Source: Bryobacteraceae bacterium (GTDB taxonomy: Bacteria > Acidobacteriota > Terriglobia > Bryobacterales > Bryobacteraceae). Taken from it: DNA of 64,000 nt. The position numbers were made by a program, and so were the translations under genes. The first letter of the stretch is position 1; each line of letters starts with the position of its first letter. The stretch spans positions 1 through 64,000 of the forward strand of contig JAHDVK010000010.1 of assembly GCA_023384675.1 (NCBI GenBank), read 5' to 3'. The notes under the pieces were generated by a model. The model was given only the letters and a program-made list of their open reading frames with translations. It made no database searches and was not told where the DNA came from. Below are positions 57,625-64,000 of this stretch, piece by piece.

Positions 57625-58338
57625 TCAGCCACCCATCTTCTCCAGGCGCAGCGTCACAGTGCCGATGTAGAACGGCAACTGTACCCGAATCTGAACCGGG
57701 ACCCTTCGCTCATCATCGGTCAGCCAGACGAAAAGCCGCCCCTTGCGCCGGTAGAAAACCCCGTTGAACAGGTGCGCCTCGTACTTGATCGTCTGAAACT
57801 CGCCCAGCGGCAGTTTCAGCTTCTCCCGCGCCAGTGCATCCACCCGCGCTGAGATCAGCTTTTTCCCATCGGAAAGGGGCAGTTGAATGGTCGCCCCCGG
57901 CTCCGGCCGCAACTCGCGGAGCCGCTGCAGTCCCCCGGTCACTTCGTGGACGCACGAGGGTGTCTCCATTTCGTTCTGGTTCACCACCTCGTCCTTTAGA
58001 ACGTCCCGCTCCACGTAGCTTACCTTCCGGCGGTCGCGGTCGAAGCTCACTTGCGTCACCCGGTGACGCTTGCCCTCCTGCGCGTCCAGATTGAGCGTGA
58101 GCGCGCACCACCCTGGGTCAAAAGTGGCTCGATAGGTGTCATCCACCTTATAGAGCTTCCCCACCAGTCCAAGCGTGCGCAGCTTCATGCCGGTCTCGCG
58201 CGGCCCGTCCAGGGACAGATCCACCTCGCCCGCGCGGACGAGCCGCCATTCCGCGCTGTAGTGCAGCCGCTCCTCTTGGGCCGGCAACTCGCCTCCGCAC
58301 AGCAGTAGCGCCGCGGCCGGAACCAGGAGAAGACGCAT
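57625..58338 (-). CDS. DUF3108 family secreted protein
   Basis: About 237 residues from ATG 58338 (MRLLLVPAAALLLCGGELPAQ), a signal peptide. The pattern LHYSAEWRLVRAGEVDLSLDG, VDDTYRATFD and GRLFVWLTDDERRVPVQIRVQLPFYIGTVTLRL is typical of DUF3108, a beta-rich periplasmic or outer-membrane-associated family. Longer starts are unlikely. Function unknown. Confidence 0.85.
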   Translation of the reverse strand: MRLLLVPAAALLLCGGELPAQEERLHYSAEWRLVRAGEVDLSLDGPRETGMKLRTLGLVGKLYKVDDTYRATFDPGWCALTLNLDAQEGKRHRVTQVSFDRDRRKVSYVERDVLKDEVVNQNEMETPSCVHEVTGGLQRLRELRPEPGATIQLPLSDGKKLISARVDALAREKLKLPLGEFQTIKYEAHLFNGVFYRRKGRLFVWLTDDERRVPVQIRVQLPFYIGTVTLRLEKMGG

Positions 58339-58547
58339 CGCTCCAGTCTGGCAAAGCTCGATGTGAAGCTGCAATCGAAATTCCCCTCTTTCGTCTCGCG
58401 TTTCCAGGACTGGGCCGCCAGTCCGTAAACGTTGGACGCGCCTCGCCGAATTTTGGGTGTGCGAAAAGTGCCATGGAGGCGTCCGGCGCCTCTGTCACTC
58501 CCCCAACGTACTGAGAAACAATCTGTCGCGCCGATTCAAACGCCGTT

Positions 58548-60005
58548 CTACGGCTTCACTTCATACTCCGCCCGCCAAGGCCCCATCCCCTCGTAATACC
58601 GCCGCGCGCGCACGATCTCTGCAATCTGCCGGATGTGCCCCAAATCGTGAAAGGCCCATTCATTCAGCTGCTCCCGCAGCGTCACCCGGCCCAGTCCCCG
58701 GTGCCGGGCCGTACGCAAAGCCGCCGAGGCGGGCGCCGCGGCCAGAAGATCCAGGTTCGCCCGCCGCGCTCCGCGCAGCCGGACCATCGCCCCGTCAAGA
58801 GGCGCACCGCGGAAGTCTTCCGCATCGTAATCAGCGAACTCGGGGCCGTCCTGCGTCAAGAAAGCGCGCAATCGGGCTCCGAAACAACACTCCTCGGCGT
58901 GCGCGAGATGCGCCAGCACCTCGGCGGCCGACCAGCGCCCCGGCGCTGGCTGCCAGTGCAGATCCTCCTCGCTCATCCCCGCCAGCAGCGAATCCAAAAC
59001 GCGCGGCGTTTGCTCGAGCGTGTCCAACCCGGGCAGCGCCTCAAACCCCACAAACTGCACTTCCTCCTCGAGCTCCAGCCCAAACCGCTCGCGCACACGC
59101 CGCTTCAGTTCGTCGATCACCTCGCGGAGCTCTCGCGCGGTTGCCCCCCCGTCGTTATAGATGAGATTTGCATGGTAATCCGCCACCCGCACGCCGCCAT
59201 GCCGCAACCCCTTCACGCCGGTCACGTCCAGGAACCACGCCGAGGGCACCTTGCCCCCCTTGATGATCTCCGGAGGCACGGCCGCGCGAGCGCGCGGCGG
59301 CAACTCGTCGAATAGCTGATTCTTGAAAATGCTGCCCGCGCAACGCATCGCGGGCGGGTACTTGGCGTCGCGGATCGCGCGGATCTCCTCCGCCCTGGCG
59401 CGCAGCTCCATCGGATCGCCGGACGGGCATTCGAGCTCCGCCGAGAGGATCAGCCAATCCTTGCGCTGCTTGAAAATGCTGCTGCGATACCGGAACAGAA
59501 CCGCTTCGGAAGCCATCTTTTGCACGTTTTTACCGTCAAAAACACGAACAAACCGCACGAAATCGGCCATCGAGGATCCGTACGCCCCCGCATTGCCGTA
59601 AATCGCCGCGCCCACCTGGCCGGGGATGCCCGTCATCCGTTCCAGTCCCGCGCCGCCACGCTCGATCGCGAAATCGACCAGCGCCTGCAGGCTGGCGCCC
59701 GCCTCCACTTCGATCCGCCGGCCATCGCCCGTGATCCGCGCACCCGAGAACCGGATGACCACACCGTCAAAGCCCGCGTCGGATACGACGAGGTTCGTGC
59801 CCGAGCCGATCACCAGCCAGCGCCGCCCGCCGGCCTGCGCCACCCGCAGCGCTTCGATGAAGGCCGCCTCGGAGGACGCGTCCGCCAGCAGCGCCGCGCG
59901 TCCGCCGATGCCGAAGCGGGTGTGCGCCGCTAGCGGTTCGTTCAGGCTAAGCTCAAGATCTGGGATTTGCGCGAGCCGTTCGCGCATCTCCTCATAGGAC
60001 TGCAT
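58548..60005 (-). CDS. murB: MurB (UDP-N-acetylenolpyruvoylglucosamine reductase) fused to a DinB-like domain
   Basis: About 485 residues from ATG 60005 (MQSYEEMRERLAQIPDLELS). Residues 1-320 are a MurB: FAD-binding HTRFGIGGRAALLADA, VIGSGTNLVVSDAGFDGVVIRF, YGNAGAYG, FRYRSSIFKQ, AGSIFKN and the C-terminal LELEEEVQFVG. Residues about 330-485 are a DinB/YfiT-like four-helix domain with three His candidates (HLAHAEECC, WAFHDLGHIRQI). MurB is essential in peptidoglycan synthesis; the reason for the fusion is unknown. A longer frame to 60104 is not conserved. Confidence 0.9.
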   Translation of the reverse strand: MQSYEEMRERLAQIPDLELSLNEPLAAHTRFGIGGRAALLADASSEAAFIEALRVAQAGGRRWLVIGSGTNLVVSDAGFDGVVIRFSGARITGDGRRIEVEAGASLQALVDFAIERGGAGLERMTGIPGQVGAAIYGNAGAYGSSMADFVRFVRVFDGKNVQKMASEAVLFRYRSSIFKQRKDWLILSAELECPSGDPMELRARAEEIRAIRDAKYPPAMRCAGSIFKNQLFDELPPRARAAVPPEIIKGGKVPSAWFLDVTGVKGLRHGGVRVADYHANLIYNDGGATARELREVIDELKRRVRERFGLELEEEVQFVGFEALPGLDTLEQTPRVLDSLLAGMSEEDLHWQPAPGRWSAAEVLAHLAHAEECCFGARLRAFLTQDGPEFADYDAEDFRGAPLDGAMVRLRGARRANLDLLAAAPASAALRTARHRGLGRVTLREQLNEWAFHDLGHIRQIAEIVRARRYYEGMGPWRAEYEVKP

Positions 60006-60030
60006 TCCTCTCGATGATAGGAGACGGCTG

Positions 60031-60750
60031 ATGACGAAATCCACTTTCGCCGGCCTGACCGCCGATGCCCTGCGCTTCTTTGGGGATCTTGAAAACAATA
60101 ACAATCGGGAATGGTTTGAAGCCAGCAGGCCCCGCTACCTGAAATCCGTCAAGGAACCCATGGAGCGGTTTGCGGCCGCCATCTCGGCCGGGCTCACCCG
60201 GATCGCGCCCGCCTACGCCACCGAACCCCGCCGCGCCCTGTTCCGCATCTACCGCGACACGCGCTTTTCCTCCAACAAAGCCCCCTATAAGACCAACTCC
60301 GGGGCGCTATTCTTCCACTCCGCCCTGCCCAAGAACGAAGCCGCGGCGTTTTATGTCGAAATCTCCTCCAAACATGTCGGGGTGGCCGGGGGCGTGTATT
60401 TGCCCGGCCCGGAATACCTCCGCCTCATCCGGTCGCACCTGCTCGAGAACCACGAACGGCTCCACAAGCACCTGAAATCGAGATCCCTGCGCAACCTGCT
60501 GGGTGAATTGCAGGGCGAATCGCTGACCCGCCCGCCGAAGGGCTACCCCGCCGATCATCCCGCCATCGGCCTCATTAAACGGAAGCAATGGTATTTCTGG
60601 CGCGAACTCGAGCCTGCCCTCGCTACGTCACCGCGGCTGGCAGGCGAAGTGCTCAAATACTTCGAAAAAATGCTGCCGGTAGTCGAGTTCTTCAACGAGC
60701 CGCTTCTGGCCCAGCGCAAGCGCCTCGCGCCCCTGATCCTCGATTTTTGA
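60031..60750 (+). CDS. DUF2461 (TIGR02453) family protein
   Basis: A 239-residue protein with AGLTADALRFFGDLENNNNREWFEASR, FRIYRDTRFSSNKAPYKTNSGALF, AAFYVEISSKHVGVAGGVYLPG and FFNEPL, all hallmarks of this uncharacterised family. A GGAGA ribosome binding site is 8 nt before the ATG. Divergent from murB with 25 bp between the starts. Confidence 0.9.
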   Translation: MTKSTFAGLTADALRFFGDLENNNNREWFEASRPRYLKSVKEPMERFAAAISAGLTRIAPAYATEPRRALFRIYRDTRFSSNKAPYKTNSGALFFHSALPKNEAAAFYVEISSKHVGVAGGVYLPGPEYLRLIRSHLLENHERLHKHLKSRSLRNLLGELQGESLTRPPKGYPADHPAIGLIKRKQWYFWRELEPALATSPRLAGEVLKYFEKMLPVVEFFNEPLLAQRKRLAPLILDF

Positions 60751-60896
60751 CGCCAGGAAAACATCGAAAGCAGGCGCCGGTCACCTGATTCAGCCGCTGG
60801 ATTTGGACGAAAGGTTCGCGGAACCACGCGAGATAGCAGAAGGCGGGAGCGGTGTAGGGGGAGAAGGGGAACCTGATTCGGATCTCTGAAATTCTC

Positions 60897-60986
60897 TGGC
60901 GGTGAGGGTGGGATTCGAACCCACGGAACCCGTAAAGGTTCAACGGTTTTCGAGACCGCCCGATTCAACCACTCTCGCACCTCACC
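60897..60986 (-). tRNA. tRNA-Ser (anticodon CGA)
   Basis: A 90-nt tRNA with a long variable arm. Acceptor GGTGAGG (5' end at 60986) pairs with CCTCACC; discriminator G and encoded CCA (60897-60899). The anticodon loop CTCGAAA gives CGA (Ser, codon UCG). The T-loop GGGTTCGAATCCC is canonical. Confidence 0.95.
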
Positions 60987-61027
60987 TCCTCCAGAGTAGC
61001 CGACTCAAGCCCCTTCCGCAACGCTCG

Positions 61028-61825
61028 CTACCGCTGGCACCCCGGACAGTAAAACGTCGCCCGCGCCCCCTGAACCACCCTTTCCACCACCGCGCCGCAA
61101 CCCCGCCGGCACACCAGCCCCGCGCGCCCGTACACCCCCACCCTCAACAAATCCGCCTCCGGAAACTCCTCCGGACCCGCAGTCACCCGGAACGTATTCG
61201 CAATCGCCCGCCGCAACACCGCCCGCACCGACCGCCACAACGCCCGCCACTCCTCGTCCAACAACCCATCCACCCGCCGCGCCGGATGAATTCCCGCCCC
61301 AAACAGCGCCTCCGCCGCCCAGATATTGCCTAACCCCGCCACCCGCCGCTGATCCATCAAAAACGGCTTCACCTCCTGCCGCAACCCCTGCGCCGCCGCC
61401 CGCAGGTCCTGCCACCGGAAGCCCGCCTCCAAAGGCTCGGGACCATAGCCCGCCAGCGCCTCCCCCAACTCCGCCGTCCGCACCGCCGACACCGTGCCAA
61501 AGGCGCGCGCATCCTCGAACACCAGCGCGCCGCCGACTTCCAACACAAACGCCACCCGCGTGAACCGCGGCAACTCTGCCGCCCCCGCCACCCGGTACAC
61601 ATGCCCCGTCATCCCCAACTGAATCCGCACCGTCCAGCCCGTGTCCAGGTGCATCAGGACGTTCTTTGCCCGCCGTGCGTAGCCGGTCACGCACCCCCGC
61701 GCCCGCTTCGCCAGCGCGCCTGCCACAACCGATTCCCGCAGCACCCGCACCCGCGCGATCCGCGCCTCCGGAGCCGCTTCGCGCAGCCGCCGCACCATGT
61801 ATTCCGCTTCCGGCAACTCAGGCAT
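61028..61825 (-). CDS. Fpg/Nei-type DNA glycosylase
   Basis: About 265 residues from ATG 61825. The catalytic N-terminus is MPELPEAEY (Pro2, Glu3), with the conserved Lys in ARRAKNVLMHLD and RIQLGMTGHVY. The helix-two-turn-helix includes DQRRVAGLGNIWAAEALF. The C-terminal zinc finger reads CRRGCG and CPGCQR, one residue longer than usual in the first half (CxxxC). It excises oxidised bases such as 8-oxoG. Longer frames upstream overlap the next gene. It lies 8 bp after the phosphotriesterase-like gene. Confidence 0.9.
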   Translation of the reverse strand: MPELPEAEYMVRRLREAAPEARIARVRVLRESVVAGALAKRARGCVTGYARRAKNVLMHLDTGWTVRIQLGMTGHVYRVAGAAELPRFTRVAFVLEVGGALVFEDARAFGTVSAVRTAELGEALAGYGPEPLEAGFRWQDLRAAAQGLRQEVKPFLMDQRRVAGLGNIWAAEALFGAGIHPARRVDGLLDEEWRALWRSVRAVLRRAIANTFRVTAGPEEFPEADLLRVGVYGRAGLVCRRGCGAVVERVVQGARATFYCPGCQR

Positions 61826-61833
61826 GCAATCTC

Positions 61834-62829
61834 TCAGATGCCCGTGACCCGTGCGCGAAGTGTGAAAGCGCGAGCCGGATTCTCCCCGGTCAGCCGCTGC
61901 AGCTCGCGCCGCGCGAACCCACTCTTCTCCAGCGCCGGCAGGAAGTGCGTAAACAGCGCCGTGTAGGGCTTCAGCGGCCGCGTCCCGTTTGCCCGGAACG
62001 AATTGCCGTCGTGCGAGAGCAGCACCTGCCCCAGCCGCCCCTCGGTCTTCATCATCTGGACCAGCGCCCGGTGCCGCTCCACGTTTTCCGGCGCGATGCC
62101 GTCGAAGCTCAACCACGCGCCCGCTCGCACCGCCTCGAGCAGCGCCCCCTCGTCCCGGCAGTTGTTCGCATGCACCCAGATCCACGCCTCCGGCTCCACC
62201 CCTTCTTCGGCCAGAAGGGCGAGTTGCCGCCGCACCGCCTCCGGGTTATCCCCCGTATGCACCGCGATCGTCAACCCCGTCTGCCGGTGCGCGATGGCCG
62301 CCGCCCGGATCATCTTTTCGTCCACCGGCTTCAATGGACCGCCGTCCACCCCGAGCTTGATAAAGCCCGGCCGGATGCCCGACGCGCCGATGCCGGCGTG
62401 GAACTCCGCCACCCAGCGCGACGCGATCCGCCCCGCGGATTCGTCATTGACATGCGCCGGCACATACCGCCCCTCCGCCGCCCCGTAGTAGCCCGTGTTC
62501 GTGATGATATGGACGCCCGTCCCCTCGGAGATCCGCTTCAGCAACTCCGGAGCACGCCCGAAATACTGCGTCGTGCAGTCCGCGATCGCGTTGGCGCCCA
62601 GGTATTTCACGCTGTTGACGTAGCGCAGCACCTCGCGCAGCAGGCGCTGGGTGTCGTAGACCGGCGGATCGGCCGGATCAAGTCCAAAGTTGGAGAAAAG
62701 GTGCTCGTGCGGCAGGCACACGCCAAGTTCGTCCGGACGGATCGCCCCCCGCACAGTCAGAATTCGGCCATTGGGAATGGAGAAGGCCGGCACGAGGCCG
62801 GCCTGAAGAAAGGTGCGGCGGTTCATCAC
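61834..62829 (-). CDS. Phosphotriesterase-family amidohydrolase, Tat signal
   Basis: A 331-residue protein. The N-terminus MMNRRTFLQAGLVPAFSIPNG has a twin-arginine-like motif. Metal ligands of the PTE family are visible: LPHEH (HxH), GFIKLGVDG (Lys bridging), IAVHTGDN, WIWVHANNC and LLSHDGN (Asp). Such enzymes are often lactonases or esterases rather than phosphotriesterases. A role in the periplasm is inferred from the signal. Confidence 0.88.
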   Translation of the reverse strand: MMNRRTFLQAGLVPAFSIPNGRILTVRGAIRPDELGVCLPHEHLFSNFGLDPADPPVYDTQRLLREVLRYVNSVKYLGANAIADCTTQYFGRAPELLKRISEGTGVHIITNTGYYGAAEGRYVPAHVNDESAGRIASRWVAEFHAGIGASGIRPGFIKLGVDGGPLKPVDEKMIRAAAIAHRQTGLTIAVHTGDNPEAVRRQLALLAEEGVEPEAWIWVHANNCRDEGALLEAVRAGAWLSFDGIAPENVERHRALVQMMKTEGRLGQVLLSHDGNSFRANGTRPLKPYTALFTHFLPALEKSGFARRELQRLTGENPARAFTLRARVTGI

Positions 62830-62866
62830 GTTGTGATGATACCGCCGCGCTGCGGTTGGTTACGCC

Positions 62867-64000
62867 TTAGAAGCGGTAGTACAGGCCGAACTGGATCACG
62901 CGCCGGGCGGAAGCCGTTGACGTGATGCGGCCAAAGTTCGTCGAGTTGATGTTGCCGCCGTTGTAGTAGAACATCGGGGTGTTCGTGAAGTTGAACCACT
63001 CCGAGCGGAACTCCACGCGCTGCGTCTCGGTAATCGGGAACGTCTTCAGCACAGCGAGGTCTGTGTTGTAGAAGCGCGGCCCGGAGAAGTAGTTCCGCTG
63101 CAGCGTGCCCAGGTTGCCCGGGCCGGGGTTGTAGAAGACCTGCCCGTCGAATGGCGCGCGGCCGTCCGGTTGCACGCCGCGGGTGTCGGCGCCGATCACG
63201 TTGGCGTTCACGAAAAACGGCCCGTCCGGGGTCATCCGGAAGCCGAACACGTTCCCGTCCAACTGGTTCTTGTCCGCGAAGGCGATCGCCGTGTTCACAC
63301 CGGAACGCGCCGCGCGGTTCAACGTGCCGCGGCCCGACGTGATTGAGAACGGGTTGCCGGATTGCAGGGTCATGAAGCCCGAAATCGTCCAGCCGCCGAA
63401 GATTTGGTTCAGCACCGGGTTGGCGATCTCAAACCGCTGGCCGCGCCCGAATGGCAGGTCCCATACGCCGTTCAGCTTGAAGGCGTGGGTCAGATCGAAG
63501 GGAACGCGAGCGTATTCTATGCCGGGGTTGCGGATGTCCAGGAAAGGTTCAAACCGGGCCTGGCTTTCGCCCGCGGCGTCCGACATCACCTTCGAATAGG
63601 TGTAATTGGCCTGTACTTGCACGCCCGAACGGAAGGTCCGCCGGAAGTCCACCTGCAAGCCGTGATACGCCGTCGCCGAGTAGTTCGACATCATGTTTGT
63701 CGCCAGCGCGTTCCGGTTCGGGAAGAAGCTGAACGGGCCGTTCAGCCGGTTGGTCTGGTACACGCTCGCCAGGTTGCCCACTTCGCCGCGCTGAATGTTG
63801 CCGATAATTGTCGCATTCGTCAACAAGCCGCCCGAGGGCAACTGGTTGAAGAACGGCAGGGGCTGCGAACCGGCGATGTTCGGGTTGTAGATAGGCCGGA
63901 ACGCGCCCGTCGCCGCCAGTGAGCGCAGACCGTTTTCGTACGCCCGCATGAAGTCGTCGAAGTAGCCCGGCAGTTCGTCCGGCCGCACCAGCACCTGGTT
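62867..64000 (-). CDS. TonB-dependent receptor, Oar-like (C-terminal part)
   Basis: 378 residues visible; the frame is open through the window edge (codons AAC CAG precede a GTG at 63994), so the N-terminus, plug and carboxypeptidase-regulatory domain lie beyond 64000. The visible part is outer-membrane barrel: YHGLQVDFRRTFRSGVQVQANYTYSK, HAFKLNGVWDLPFGRG, WTISGFMTLQSGNPFSITSG, VEFRSEWFNFTNTPMF and a final strand RRVIQFGLYYRF with terminal aromatic Phe. Oar-like receptors are greatly expanded in Acidobacteriota and take up or display large ligands. Confidence 0.9.
   Translation of the reverse strand, partial: NQVLVRPDELPGYFDDFMRAYENGLRSLAATGAFRPIYNPNIAGSQPLPFFNQLPSGGLLTNATIIGNIQRGEVGNLASVYQTNRLNGPFSFFPNRNALATNMMSNYSATAYHGLQVDFRRTFRSGVQVQANYTYSKVMSDAAGESQARFEPFLDIRNPGIEYARVPFDLTHAFKLNGVWDLPFGRGQRFEIANPVLNQIFGGWTISGFMTLQSGNPFSITSGRGTLNRAARSGVNTAIAFADKNQLDGNVFGFRMTPDGPFFVNANVIGADTRGVQPDGRAPFDGQVFYNPGPGNLGTLQRNYFSGPRFYNTDLAVLKTFPITETQRVEFRSEWFNFTNTPMFYYNGGNINSTNFGRITSTASARRVIQFGLYYRF

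Overview
This 64 kb, GC-rich, gene-dense window looks like the chromosome of an Acidobacteriota species, most likely of the Bryobacterales/Solibacterales type. The indicators are a VWFA-related Acidobacterial-domain protein, tandem BlaR1-like M56 peptidases ending in TonB C-terminal domains, an Oar-like TonB-dependent receptor at the right edge, LpxI-type lipid A synthesis and a 'glycosidase plus DUF1080' flavour at the left edge. The lineage call is inference from gene content; no 16S or marker-gene comparison was possible.

Layout. 1-671: a mobile-element scar, made of a 50-codon remnant of a REP-associated tyrosine transposase between two 59-bp direct repeats, next to a 5'-truncated DUF1080 gene and a double-hairpin REP element. 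700-7068: a secreted glycosidase and DUF4126 protein, an orphan ABC ATPase, and a minus-strand operon (ArsR, DoxX, STAS, amidohydrolase, aat). 7289-12018: a tripartite ABC/HlyD/TolC exporter. 11976-17203: small hypothetical, DUF2721, then an overlapping operon mazG-GNAT-menC/NSAAR-eamA-SDR. 17290-22879: VWFA protein, BlaI and two M56/TonB proteins. 23063-28284: fkp-type fucokinase/GDP-fucose pyrophosphorylase behind a MacA-like adaptor and MacB-type ATPase. 28665-34605: NarX-like kinase, NarL-like regulator, TIM-barrel sugar isomerase, SppA and a FliA/WhiG-type sigma factor.

35115-45013 is an envelope region: on the minus strand fabZ-lpxA-lpxI-Gfo/Idh-tonB-small membrane protein (lipid A), and divergently M20 peptidase-psd-pssA-Usg-like-lptE-holA (phospholipid and LPS transport, DNA polymerase delta), meeting rpsT. 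45081-47579: PQQ-propeller/EF-hand protein and an MNT/HEPN pair whose HEPN gene is frameshifted. 47588-55441: an outer-membrane biogenesis operon (seven-POTRA Omp85, SurA-like chaperone, TamB, DUF2103). 55487-64000: ThiF/MoeB-like protein, tRNA-Val, DUF72, DUF3108, a MurB-DinB fusion, DUF2461, tRNA-Ser, Fpg/Nei glycosylase, phosphotriesterase-like protein and the C-terminal part of a TonB-dependent receptor that runs off the window.

Many same-strand neighbours overlap by 1-25 bp (ATGA, GTGA, TGATG junctions), which was used to fix several start codons. No CRISPR array, rRNA operon, prophage or intact insertion sequence was seen. The observations most worth following are the REP/RAYT scar and the REP copy translated into a TolC-type protein, the BlaI/M56-TonB module with a perfect operator-like dyad and a 149-bp gene-conversion tract, the seven-POTRA Omp85 operon, the MurB-DinB fusion and the frameshifted HEPN gene.
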